A stretch of 64,000 bases of DNA, taken from Planctomycetaceae bacterium (GTDB lineage Bacteria; Planctomycetota; Planctomycetia; Planctomycetales; Planctomycetaceae). Made by a program: the position numbers and the translations under genes. Location: positions 1-64,000 of the forward strand of contig JABISG010000115.1 of the NCBI GenBank assembly GCA_018699955.1, in the 5' to 3' direction. Below the pieces are notes generated by a model. It made no database searches and was not told where the DNA came from. It saw nothing but the letters and a program-made list of their open reading frames with translations. Each line of letters begins with the position of its first letter. Position 1 is the first letter of the stretch. Shown here in pieces: positions 52,848-61,475 of this stretch.

Positions 52848-54191
52848 ATGCGCAAGATCTCGTTGTTTCTTACCCTAATGCTGATGGCCGGTTGTGGCTC
52901 TGATGCCGAACAGGCCGGCGAAGCGGATTCCAAACAGGGGACCGCCGAGTCTTCGTCGTCTAAAGACGCCTCGAAGAATGGCGGCAAGAAGGCGGCAGCC
53001 TCGAAGACCGAAGCAACGACTGCGGCGCTTGTCGAACGAGGTAAGGCACTCATCGAACAGCGGCAGGCCGGCAAAGCCATCGAGGCACTCAGCCAGGCAA
53101 TCGGTCTCGATGCGGAGAATTCCGAAGCATTTTATCAGCGAGCACGCGCCAACGCTCTGGCTCGCCTGGATGCCAACGCGCTGGCCGACTACAGCGCAGC
53201 CATCCGGCTCGACCCAAAACGCGCCCGCCTTTACTACTCGCGGGGATACTTCTTCCTTTCCCGCCGACTTGCCGACAAGGCGATCGCCGATCTCGAAAAG
53301 TCGATCGAACTCGATCCCAAAGAGATTGAACCGATTCAGTTCCTGGGCTTGGCACACGTTGCCAAGAAGGAATATCAGCAGGCCATCGCCGCATTCGACC
53401 GAGCCCTGAAAATCAAGCCCGACAGCAGCGATGTCTACAACAACCGGGGCTTCACCTACTTGCAGGCCAAGAAGTTTGACAACGCACTGAAAGACTTCAA
53501 GAAGGCAATCCAGATCAATCCCGACTCGGTCAATTCCTACAACAACATGGGACTGACCTACTTCGCAATGGAAGACTATCGCAGTTCAGCCAGCAGTTTC
53601 ACCAAGGCCATCGAGAAATCTCCCAACACTCCCAGCTTCTACCTGCAGCGACGCGAAGCCTACTTGAAACTGGGCATGCAGAATCAAGCCGACGCAGACG
53701 AGGACAAGCTCAACTGGTTGAAGCAGTTGGCCGTCCTGAATATTGCTCTCGCCCGCCAGCCGCGAAACTCCGCAAAGTATGTCGAACGCGCCCATCACTT
53801 GCTCGATGGCGGCGAGGATTCGGCCGCGCTGGAAGACTTCAATCGCGCCGTCAAAGCCAATCCGCAGTACGCCCAGGCATTGTCCGCCCGAGCCGCGTAC
53901 TGGTTCAGCAAAGGGAAGTTGGACCGCGTGATCGACGATTGCGAAAACGCCATCTCCATTCAGCCACACCAGGAAGCCTATTCCATTCGTGGCGACGTGT
54001 GGATGAAGAAGGGCGACTTCGACAAGGCGATTGCTGATTTCGCCAAGGCCAAACGCATCGATGCAACAGTTGCCCAGGCGTACCTTATGCGGGCCAAAGC
54101 ACTCAAAAACCAAGGCAACGATGAGCAGGCACGCAAGAGCTTCGAACGCGCCGTCGCCCTCGATCCCAGCATCGAAAAGTCATTGCAGTAG
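52848..54191 (+). CDS. TPR lipoprotein
   Basis: 447 residues from ATG 52848 (GGGAG upstream). The signal ends in LMLMAGC. A Ser/Lys/Ala-rich spacer is followed by about ten TPR units, such as ALIEQRQAGKAIEALSQAIGL, YNNRGFTYLQAKKFDNALKDFKKA, NNMGLTYFAMEDYRSSASSF and AYSIRGDVWMKKGDFDKAIADF. TPR arrays bind proteins. No partner is evident. The stop is followed by the palindromic terminator at 54222. Confidence 0.85.
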   Translation: MRKISLFLTLMLMAGCGSDAEQAGEADSKQGTAESSSSKDASKNGGKKAAASKTEATTAALVERGKALIEQRQAGKAIEALSQAIGLDAENSEAFYQRARANALARLDANALADYSAAIRLDPKRARLYYSRGYFFLSRRLADKAIADLEKSIELDPKEIEPIQFLGLAHVAKKEYQQAIAAFDRALKIKPDSSDVYNNRGFTYLQAKKFDNALKDFKKAIQINPDSVNSYNNMGLTYFAMEDYRSSASSFTKAIEKSPNTPSFYLQRREAYLKLGMQNQADADEDKLNWLKQLAVLNIALARQPRNSAKYVERAHHLLDGGEDSAALEDFNRAVKANPQYAQALSARAAYWFSKGKLDRVIDDCENAISIQPHQEAYSIRGDVWMKKGDFDKAIADFAKAKRIDATVAQAYLMRAKALKNQGNDEQARKSFERAVALDPSIEKSLQ

Positions 54192-54205
54192 GCGACTTTG
54201 TTAGC

Positions 54206-54272
54206 GGTCAAGAGACAAGAGCGAAGAGTCGAGAGCCGGAACAATCTTCTGGTTCTCGACTCTCGTTTTTTT
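54206..54272 (+). terminator. Palindromic hairpin and T-run, related to the kinase repeat
   Basis: The stem (about 54222-54239 with 54249-54265) and a seven-T run make a likely terminator for the TPR gene. The units GTCAAGAGACAAGAG and GAGTCGAGAG are the same as those in the palindrome at 991-1062. Confidence 0.7.
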
Positions 54273-54284
54273 GGCCTCTCCGCA

Positions 54285-54833
54285 TCAAGACTGCCCCAGC
54301 TCGCGGCGCAGCGCTTCCAAGTCGCTTTCGATTTCCGCGGCGCGTGATTCGCTTGGCGCAGTTGCCGATGCATCCGCACTTGGTGCCGCTTCCGGTTCCC
54401 CGGACTCGCCTGTTGTCAGCTGTTGCTGTCGGCGGCGGGCATCGGCCAATCGGGCTTCGAGCGCATGCAGCGTCGTCGTCAGGTGTTCCTGCGTTGCCAG
54501 CGCCGCTTTGCGTTGCAAATCCAAACCGGCAATCAGGTCATCGACCTCACGCCTGCGGGCCAAAGCCAACCGTGCTTGGTCATCTGCACCGGCCTGCAGT
54601 TTCTCCTTCGCCTCGGAAGTCCAGAACTCTGCTTTTGAGGCATGTTCGTCGATCTCCTTGCGAATCCGCTCGGCATTCGCAGCGGCCGTATTCACACTCC
54701 GCGTCGCGCCGGCCAAGCCCTCATCCATCTCGCGGATGATCTGCCCAATCGCCGTAGCCGGATCGGCTTCGTTGGCCAATATGTCACTGAGGCTGCAGGT
54801 CACAATATCTGTTAACCGGCTGAAATAACTCAT
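54285..54833 (-). CDS. pspA: PspA/IM30-family protein
   Basis: 182 residues, shorter than E. coli PspA (about 222). It starts YFSRLTDIVTCSLSDILANEADPATAIGQIIREM, the PspA opening, and then is a long coiled coil (RSVNTAAANAERIRKEIDEHASKAE ... LDLQRKAALATQEHLTTTL), with a low-complexity Ala/Ser/Glu region and a short final helix. PspA binds and stabilises the inner membrane under stress. The sigma-factor gene lies 129 bp upstream on the same strand. Confidence 0.82.
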   Translation of the reverse strand: MSYFSRLTDIVTCSLSDILANEADPATAIGQIIREMDEGLAGATRSVNTAAANAERIRKEIDEHASKAEFWTSEAKEKLQAGADDQARLALARRREVDDLIAGLDLQRKAALATQEHLTTTLHALEARLADARRRQQQLTTGESGEPEAAPSADASATAPSESRAAEIESDLEALRRELGQS

Positions 54834-54962
54834 TGCGTCTCTCCGGCATCGGGTTCAATCTAACCAACGGGCAAATGCCCGCCGGGGATCATTCGATTCA
54901 GGAAAATTGTCGTTGTTGTTTTGCAAAGTCACAATCGGTTGTCCCGAACATTCGAGACATTA

Positions 54963-55598
54963 TCAATCTCGTCCAGCATTCGGGGCATGCAGCCCGCGTC
55001 GTTTTAGCTTCAATTGCAGTTTTTCCCGAGCCAGCCGTAATCGACTTTTGGCCGTCGCGGTGGTCGTTTCCGTGACGTCGGCCACTTCCGGCAGCGAAAG
55101 TCCGGAAAAATGATGCAAGGTAAATGTGAGCCGCTGTTCTGCCGGAATCTCTTCCAGTAATTCATTCACCATTGCCGCCAACTCGTGTTGGCTGGCCTTT
55201 TCTTCGGGCGATAAAAACTCGCCGGCAATACGTGCCAGCATGTCCTGCTCCTCTTTGCCAGCCCCCTTGACCGCCCGGACCAACGCATCGTGCGATTGCC
55301 GCCGGATGTTGTCGATCATCAGATTACGGCCGATTCGGTACATCCAGCCGCGAAACCGACCCACCGGCAGGTAATCCCACGACTGATTGAAGACCCGCAG
55401 CAGTGTCTCCTGCGACAGATCTTCGGCCAACTGAGCGTCGCGCGTGTTGCGATAAAAGAATCCGTGCAACGCACCCTGGTATTTGTTCACCAACTCTTCG
55501 AACGCGCACGCCTCACCGCTTTGGATACGGATCATCAGTTGATCGTCTTCCGTCATCAAGCGGCTCCCATTGACCCTTCGCACTTTGTTGTCAATCAT
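54963..55598 (-). CDS. ECF-type sigma-70 family RNA polymerase sigma factor
   Basis: 211 residues from ATG 55598; an internal ATG at 55556 is possible. Region 2: EELVNKYQGALHGFFYRNTRD, AEDLSQETLLRVF and RGWMYRIGRNLMIDNIRR (the -10 recognition helix). Region 4: LPEVADVTETTTATAKSRLRLAREKLQLKL. Directs RNA polymerase to a set of promoters. No anti-sigma gene lies next to it. The pspA gene downstream may be its target or may simply share its transcript. Confidence 0.85.
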   Translation of the reverse strand: MIDNKVRRVNGSRLMTEDDQLMIRIQSGEACAFEELVNKYQGALHGFFYRNTRDAQLAEDLSQETLLRVFNQSWDYLPVGRFRGWMYRIGRNLMIDNIRRQSHDALVRAVKGAGKEEQDMLARIAGEFLSPEEKASQHELAAMVNELLEEIPAEQRLTFTLHHFSGLSLPEVADVTETTTATAKSRLRLAREKLQLKLKRRGLHAPNAGRD

Positions 55599-55735
55599 GA
55601 AGGGGGTTGTTAATCATAATGTCTGTCGGCCCGAAACGAAACGAGCAATCTCACGGACATGATCGAACCCCGGCCATCCAAAAATACACCGCAAGAACCG
55701 GAACCAGAACCCTGACCACCAAGACCACAATCCAA

Positions 55736-56947
55736 ATGAATTTCGGCGCGGATGCCGGCTTCGAGTGCGAAATCGATGCGAGTCGCATCGTCGCCGCTCC
55801 CACACCGCCGGCACCGTTGGCGGATGTCGTCGGTGAAGTGCGCACGGTGCTGGCAGGCCCGCTCGATTTTCCGCCGCTCGAACAGGCAGTCATTCCCGGC
55901 GACCGGGTACTGCTGGTTCTCGATCGCGACACGCCGATGGCCGCGGAAATTATTGGCGAAATCTGGACGGCCCTTTCCCGTCGCGACGTCAACCCGGCAG
56001 ACGTCACGGTGATTCAGCCGGCCGCCCTGTGCTCCGTCCCGCAATCCGACCCGCGGACACTTCTGCCCGAAGACGTCCGCGATCTCGTCGAATGGAAGAT
56101 TCACGACCCCACCGATTCGAACGCCTGCGGATATCTGGCCGCCACCACCAACGGCGAGCGAGTCTACCTCGCTCGTGATGTGACCGAAGCCGACGTTGTT
56201 CTTTCGATTGGCGCAGTGGCCTTCGATTCTCTCCTGGGCTTTCGCGGTACGAACAGCGCATTTTATCCGGGGCTTTCCAACACCGAAGCACTCGAACTGG
56301 CTCACGGGCAGGGACACCGGGAGCTTGGCCCCAACGACGATCGCCCACTGCGACAGATGATCGACGATGTCGGCTGGATGCTCGGCACGCAATTCTCTAT
56401 CCAGGTGGTTCCCTCGGTCGGCAAGGGCGCAGCGAAGATTCTCGCCGGCGCGATCGATTCTGTTTTCGCCCGCGCAAAACAGTTGCTCACGGAGCTCTGG
56501 CTCGTCGAACTCGACTCCCGGCCGGAGATTGTCATCGCTGCCATCGATTGTGACGCCGCCGGACACGATTGGCGACAAGTTGGTGCGGCGCTCGAATCGG
56601 CCCGCAACCTTGTCGCCAATGGTGGCAAGATTGTGATCCTCTCGGAACTATCGACCGAATTGGGGCCGGGCATGCAATTGCTTGGCGAAAGTGAAACGCC
56701 GCGAGATGCCATTCAGCCGCTGCGCACGTTTCTGCCGCCCGATCTGACGCCCGCCACACAGCTCGCCGCCGCAGCCGACTGGGCCGACGTCTATCTGCTG
56801 AGCAAACTCGACGGCGATGTTGTGGAAGACTTGTTCATGACGCCGCTGGCAAACGGCGAGGAAGCCTCGCGCTTACTCCAAGGCGACGAAACCTGCCTGT
56901 TTCTGCCGTCGGCCCAACACACCTTCGGCCGCGTGCGGCAGGCATGA
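55736..56947 (+). CDS. LarA-like (DUF2088) protein
   Basis: About 403 residues from ATG 55736. The true start may be a little upstream, because TTIQ before the Met looks like the end of a strand, but no better start codon is seen. LarA N-domain features: AVIPGDRVLLVLDRDTP, GEIWTALSRRDVNPADVTVIQP, VTEADVVLSIGAVAFDSLLGFRGTNSAFYPG and GHRELGPN; then VVPSVGKGAAKILAG and GGKIVILSELSTELGPGM in the C-terminal part. LarA is a nickel-dependent lactate racemase; whether this protein keeps the nickel ligands is unclear. Divergent from the sigma-factor gene. Confidence 0.72.
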   Translation: MNFGADAGFECEIDASRIVAAPTPPAPLADVVGEVRTVLAGPLDFPPLEQAVIPGDRVLLVLDRDTPMAAEIIGEIWTALSRRDVNPADVTVIQPAALCSVPQSDPRTLLPEDVRDLVEWKIHDPTDSNACGYLAATTNGERVYLARDVTEADVVLSIGAVAFDSLLGFRGTNSAFYPGLSNTEALELAHGQGHRELGPNDDRPLRQMIDDVGWMLGTQFSIQVVPSVGKGAAKILAGAIDSVFARAKQLLTELWLVELDSRPEIVIAAIDCDAAGHDWRQVGAALESARNLVANGGKIVILSELSTELGPGMQLLGESETPRDAIQPLRTFLPPDLTPATQLAAAADWADVYLLSKLDGDVVEDLFMTPLANGEEASRLLQGDETCLFLPSAQHTFGRVRQA

Positions 56948-57250
56948 CCATCGCGGTACAAGTCGTTCGTCGGCTATCGGTCAGACCAAGAGGGGGCCTG
57001 TGGCAGAATCTTCGATGCCACAGCGATCGCTCGTTCTGGGGGCTATGCTCCGAAAACGTCGCTTCGCCCTCAGGCACCCATACACGATAAACATGTTGAA
57101 AGACTAAACAGCCCTGTTCACGAGTTCCGACCGGTTGCTTTTCTGCTCGAATCGAGCCAAAATGGCCCAATTCCAGTCTTTTCAATCATCGAAAACAGAC
57201 GTCCAATAAAATACATCGATCCAAATTCACACGAGGAAAGCTGTTACATC
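56948..57250. other. Intergenic region with dispersed repeat copy 2
   Basis: 303 bp. Contains the repeat at 56996-57052. The rest holds no gene and includes the promoter of the sugar cluster, not localised; GAGGAAAG lies 12 bases before the cupin start. Confidence 0.45.
56996..57052. repeat. Dispersed repeat (TCTTCGATGCCACA family), copy 2
   Basis: 57 nt matching copy 1 at 51255-51311 with about nine differences. Confidence 0.65.
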
Positions 57251-58468
57251 ATGGCCAGTATCAATCAACTTGCAACGTCCGCTCTCTCTGAAGGCGAGGG
57301 CATTCTGCGGCTCGCTCCCAACTGGGTTCCCCGCTCGTTTTTGCAACCGGGCCGACGGCTGAAACTTCACCCGGCCGACTACTACGCACTCGGCATGCAC
57401 CGTGGCGGAATCGATGAACGCTGGTTCGGATCGACCACCGAAGCCGCCAACGAAAACCGCAATGAAGACGAAGGGCTTTCGTATTGCGTGCTGGACGGCG
57501 AACGTTTTTTACTCCGCGATGCCGTCGCCGAGTTGGGCGGCGAAATCATCGGCAACGACATCTGGGACAAATACCAGAAGTGGCCCGTCTATTCCAAATT
57601 CTTCGACAACATGGGTCCCATCCCCCACCACATGCACCAGAATGCCGAACAGGCGGCGAAAGTTGGGCAGGAAGGCAAGCCGGAAAGTTATTACTTCCCG
57701 CCGCAAATGAACGCCATCGGCAACAACTTCCCCTACACCTTTATGGGCCTCGAACCGGGTACCAGCAAACAGGATGTCGTCGATTGTCTCGACCGCTGGA
57801 ACGATGGCGACAACGGCATCCTCGATCTCTCGAAAGCCTACCGCCTCAAACCGGGTACCGGCTGGCTCATTCCGCCCTGCGTACTGCACGCGCCCGGTTC
57901 GCTTGTTACCTACGAACCACAGTGGGGCAGCGACGTCTTCGGAATGTACCAGTCGCTGGTCGAAGGCCGCATGGTGCCGCGATCACTTCTGACCAAGGAC
58001 TTCCCGGAAGAATTCCACAACGACAACACCTACATGGTCGATGCCCTCGACTGGGACAAGAACGTCGATCCGAATTACAAAGATTCCAACTACCTCGAAC
58101 CGATCGTCTCCGAAGAGGGTGACAACTGGTGCGATCGTTGGGTCGTTTACGGCAAAGTCAACGGCGAACAACTCTTCACCGCCAAGGAACTCACCCTGCA
58201 GCCCGGCGCAAAGTGCACCATCAAAGATGGCGGAGCCTACGGCTGGATCACCACGCAAGGCAGCGGCAAAGTCGAAAACCTCACGCTGCAGTCCCCCGTC
58301 ATGATTCGTTTCGGAGAAATGACCGAGGACGAAGTCTTCGTCACCTGCAAGAAAGCGAACGAAGGCGTGACCTTCGAAAACACCGGTACCGAACCATTGG
58401 TCGGCCTGCGATACTTCGGCCCCGGCGCACAACCCAACGCCCCAGCCGTCGGCGATCACAGAAAGTAA
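57251..58468 (+). CDS. Cupin/phosphomannose isomerase-like sugar isomerase
   Basis: 405 residues, cytoplasmic. A central cupin metal site: PIPHHMHQNAEQAAK and EGKPESYYFPPQMN, which match the His/His/Glu ligand and GKPE elements of class I phosphomannose isomerases; a further His lies in PPCVLHAPGSLV. A second cupin-like half follows (LTLQPGAKCTIKDGGAYGW). Isomerises a sugar or sugar phosphate; which one is unknown. First gene of a plus-strand sugar cluster with the TIM-barrel and Gfo/Idh genes. Confidence 0.75.
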   Translation: MASINQLATSALSEGEGILRLAPNWVPRSFLQPGRRLKLHPADYYALGMHRGGIDERWFGSTTEAANENRNEDEGLSYCVLDGERFLLRDAVAELGGEIIGNDIWDKYQKWPVYSKFFDNMGPIPHHMHQNAEQAAKVGQEGKPESYYFPPQMNAIGNNFPYTFMGLEPGTSKQDVVDCLDRWNDGDNGILDLSKAYRLKPGTGWLIPPCVLHAPGSLVTYEPQWGSDVFGMYQSLVEGRMVPRSLLTKDFPEEFHNDNTYMVDALDWDKNVDPNYKDSNYLEPIVSEEGDNWCDRWVVYGKVNGEQLFTAKELTLQPGAKCTIKDGGAYGWITTQGSGKVENLTLQSPVMIRFGEMTEDEVFVTCKKANEGVTFENTGTEPLVGLRYFGPGAQPNAPAVGDHRK

Positions 58469-58476
58469 CGAACACC

Positions 58477-58512
58477 AAACCCAAGCCGACGACTTATCGT
58501 CGGCTTGGGTTT
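58477..58512 (+). terminator. Hairpin between the cupin and TIM-barrel genes
   Basis: A perfect 16-bp stem (AAACCCAAGCCGACGA and its complement at 58497-58512) around CTTA, followed by only a weak T-run. It may act as partial terminator or stabiliser within the cluster. Confidence 0.7.
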
Positions 58513-58551
58513 CTACTTCAACATCAACCGATTCATCGGAGTCCGACAAAC

Positions 58552-59577
58552 ATGACACACGCATCCCCCAAATTACACAACGCCATGTGGCCCGGATTGG
58601 TCGGTAAGGAAGAGGGATCGGACCAACCGCCGATTAGTCTCGACCGCATGCTCGAACTGACCGCTGCCGCTGAAGTGAACGGTGTTAAGTACGACGGCAT
58701 TGACTATTTTCTCTTCCACCCGCACACCGACCCCGATGCCTCGGACGATGAACTCAAGGCGATCGCTGACAAGATTGCAGCGCACGATCTTGTTGTCGGT
58801 TCACTCGTCGCGCCGGTTTGGCCGGGTACGGTTGGCGATTCGGCAATGGGCGACGAAGAAGCCCGCAAGAAATTCGTACTCGCCGTCGAGAAGGCATGCC
58901 GAATTGCCAAGGTGTTCAACGAACACGGCATTCGCAAGTACGGCGTGATTCGCATCGACTCTGCCGGCAGTCCCGCCGATTGGGCCGCCGATCCCGAAGG
59001 CAATACCAAGATCATCGCCGAGACGTTCCGCGAGGCGGCCAAAGTTGCCGAGGGTTACGGCGAACGACTGGCCGCTGAAGGCGAAATCTGTTGGGCCGGC
59101 ATGCACTCGTGGAAAGATATGCTCGACCTGCTCGAAGCGGTCGATATGCCCAAGACCGTCGGCTTCCAGGCCGACATGGCACACACGTATCTTTACCTGC
59201 TCGGCTACAACGCGCCCGAACATGCCTTGCTGAAAGAGGGTTACAGCGACGAAGAATTCAAGGCTGCCTACAAAACCATGACCGACGCGCTGCGTCCCTG
59301 GACGATCGATTTCCACATCGCCCAGAACGACGGCTCGGTTCACGGCACCGGCAGCCACGATAAGACCGGAAAACACTGCCCCGCCGACGATCCCAACGGC
59401 AAACTCGACATCGTCGAATGCGCCAGCTACTGGCTCGAAGGTGCCACCGAACGCGGCATCCAACACATCTGTTGGGACGGCTGCATGTTCCCCAACGAAA
59501 TGCTGGAAACGCCGGCGACGTGGAACACGATTCTCGACGTGATGATCAAGGTGCGCAACGCGCACGGCTGGGATTGA
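58552..59577 (+). CDS. Sugar phosphate isomerase/epimerase-like TIM barrel
   Basis: 341 residues from ATG 58552 (GGAG about 11 bases upstream). AP_endonuc_2/xylose isomerase-like barrel: VNGVKYDGIDYFLFHPHTD, KYGVIRIDSAG, CWAGMHSWKDMLDLLEAV, VGFQADMAHTYLYLLGYN and TIDFHIAQNDGSVHGTGSHD, with several His/Asp/Glu suitable for metal binding. Cytoplasmic. Works between the cupin isomerase and the Gfo/Idh dehydrogenase, probably in use of an unusual sugar or inositol. Confidence 0.8.
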   Translation: MTHASPKLHNAMWPGLVGKEEGSDQPPISLDRMLELTAAAEVNGVKYDGIDYFLFHPHTDPDASDDELKAIADKIAAHDLVVGSLVAPVWPGTVGDSAMGDEEARKKFVLAVEKACRIAKVFNEHGIRKYGVIRIDSAGSPADWAADPEGNTKIIAETFREAAKVAEGYGERLAAEGEICWAGMHSWKDMLDLLEAVDMPKTVGFQADMAHTYLYLLGYNAPEHALLKEGYSDEEFKAAYKTMTDALRPWTIDFHIAQNDGSVHGTGSHDKTGKHCPADDPNGKLDIVECASYWLEGATERGIQHICWDGCMFPNEMLETPATWNTILDVMIKVRNAHGWD

Positions 59578-59659
59578 TGAGAGGAAAAGCGAATCACATC
59601 GTTCCGCTTTCCCCACGCCGCTTTCCGCTTTTTCATCCCAACCACAAAGGACTCCGCAA

Positions 59660-60799
59660 ATGACCAAACCATTCAACATCGGCATGATCGGCTACGGCTT
59701 CATGGGCCGTGCTCATACCAACGCTTACAAACGGGTGGGCGACTTCTTTCCCGAATTGGAATACCGACCGGTTCTCAAGGCCGCCTGTGCCCGCAGTGCC
59801 GAGTCGGTGCAAGCCTTTGCCGACCAGTGGGGTTACGAATCGATCGAGACCGACTGGCGGAAACTCCTGGAGCGAGACGACATTGATGCCGTCGATATCT
59901 GCGTGCCGAATAATCTGCACAAGGAAATATCGCTTGCGGCCATCGATGCTGGGAAAATCATTCTTTGCGAGAAACCGCTCGCAATGGATACTGCCGAGGG
60001 CGAAGAGATGTGCGCGGCCGTCGAGAAGTCGGGCCTTGCCAATATGGTTTGGTACAACTACCGCCGCGTCCCCGCCGTCTCACTCGCCAAGAAACTGATC
60101 GACGAAGGCAAGCTGGGACGAATTTTCCACTACCGCGCCAACTTCCTGCAGGATTGGACGATCTCGGAAGATCTGCCGCAGGGTGGTGCCGGTTTATGGC
60201 GACTGGATGCGGCTGCAGCTGGCAGTGGTGTCACCGGCGATCTGCTTGCCCACTGTATCGACACGGCCATCTGGCTCAACGGTGGCATCACAGATGTCAG
60301 CGCCATGACCGAAACGTTTATCAAAGAACGCGTGCATTCCGACACCGGAGAAAAGCAGTCTGTCAGCATCGACGATGCCTGCTCCTTCCTCTGCCATTTC
60401 GATAATGGATCGCTGGGGCTGTTTGAATCGACACGTTACGCTCGTGGCCACAAAGCGCTGTACACGCTCGAAATCAACGGCGAACACGCTTCCATCGCCT
60501 GGGACCTGCACGATTTGCACCGGCTTAGCTACTTCGATCATCGTGACGAAGGAGCGCTCCGCGGCTGGCGATCGATCCACGTCTCCGACGGCGACCATCC
60601 CTACATGGACCATTGGTGGGTACCCGGTTTGCAGATTGGCTACGAGCACAGCTTCGTCCATCAGGTGGCCGATTTTCTCGCGGGTTACGAGAAAGGCGAA
60701 GCCGTTTCTCCCACCTTCCGCGACGCACTTGAAACGCAAAAAGTCTGCGACGCCGTCCTCGACAGCGCACGCGAACGAAAATGGACCGACGTCGGCTAG
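59660..60799 (+). CDS. Gfo/Idh/MocA-family sugar dehydrogenase
   Basis: 379 residues without a signal. Rossmann start FNIGMIGYGFMGRAHTNAY, CVPNNLHKEISLAAIDAGKIILCEKPLAMD (EKP motif), catalytic-type region GSGVTGDLLAHCIDTAIWLNG with the Asp-x-x-x-His arrangement, and a C-terminal sheet (HALYTLEINGEHASIAWDLHDL-like KALYTLEINGEHASIAWDL). Most like inositol/glucose dehydrogenases using NAD(P). Third gene of the sugar cluster, 83 bp after the TIM-barrel gene. Confidence 0.83.
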   Translation: MTKPFNIGMIGYGFMGRAHTNAYKRVGDFFPELEYRPVLKAACARSAESVQAFADQWGYESIETDWRKLLERDDIDAVDICVPNNLHKEISLAAIDAGKIILCEKPLAMDTAEGEEMCAAVEKSGLANMVWYNYRRVPAVSLAKKLIDEGKLGRIFHYRANFLQDWTISEDLPQGGAGLWRLDAAAAGSGVTGDLLAHCIDTAIWLNGGITDVSAMTETFIKERVHSDTGEKQSVSIDDACSFLCHFDNGSLGLFESTRYARGHKALYTLEINGEHASIAWDLHDLHRLSYFDHRDEGALRGWRSIHVSDGDHPYMDHWWVPGLQIGYEHSFVHQVADFLAGYEKGEAVSPTFRDALETQKVCDAVLDSARERKWTDVG

Positions 60800-60937
60800 A
60801 GTTTGTTGCGACTGAACGTATATAATCATCCGGACAACGCCGCCCGCATGTTCTTGTCCGTCAGGCAGAAACATGATGGCGGCGTCCCTTATGAAACCGC
60901 TCAACTTTCTTGTTGGTGATCGCAGGAGGACAGACGA

Positions 60938-61408
60938 ATGGAACGGCATCCTATTTCCAGGGAAGGCTACGAGAAGCTGCGCGAAGAAATTCGCCGGATG
61001 CAAGAAGACGAGATGCCCATCATCACCGAGAAGATTGCGCTGGCCCGCGCCGAGGGAGACCTCAGCGAAAACGCCGAGTATCACGGCCAACGCGAAGCGC
61101 AGGGCTTAATGCAAGCCAAGATCAACCAATTGAAGGGCAAACTCGCCAGTTGCGAAATCGTTGAGAAGTCAACAACATCCGACGTGGTCGCCTTCGGTTC
61201 GCTGGTGACCGTCCGCGATCTCAGCGACGACATGGAAGAGCAATACGAGTTGGTCGGACCGGGCGAAGAGAATTACGATGGCGAAATTATGAAGATTCTG
61301 ACATCCAGCCCGATTGGCCAGGGGCTGATGGGCAAGAAGGTCGGCGAGCAGACCGAAGTTGATATTCCCAGCGGCAAGCTGCGAATGGAAATCGTCTCAA
61401 TCGAATAA
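60938..61408 (+). CDS. greA: Transcript cleavage factor GreA
   Basis: 156 residues. N-terminal coiled coil with the acidic tip (IALARAEGDLSENAEYHGQREAQ) that reaches the RNA polymerase active site, and the C-terminal FKBP-like globular domain (TSSPIGQGLMGKKVGEQTEVDIPSGKLRMEIVSI). Rescues backtracked RNA polymerase by transcript cleavage. AGGAGG before the start is a strong ribosome-binding site. Confidence 0.95.
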   Translation: MERHPISREGYEKLREEIRRMQEDEMPIITEKIALARAEGDLSENAEYHGQREAQGLMQAKINQLKGKLASCEIVEKSTTSDVVAFGSLVTVRDLSDDMEEQYELVGPGEENYDGEIMKILTSSPIGQGLMGKKVGEQTEVDIPSGKLRMEIVSIE

Positions 61409-61475
61409 AACCGTTTCGCTGCGGGGTAACGTCCCGCGCGGGTGCTAAGGCTCTAAATCTGTCGGAGAGTATTTC

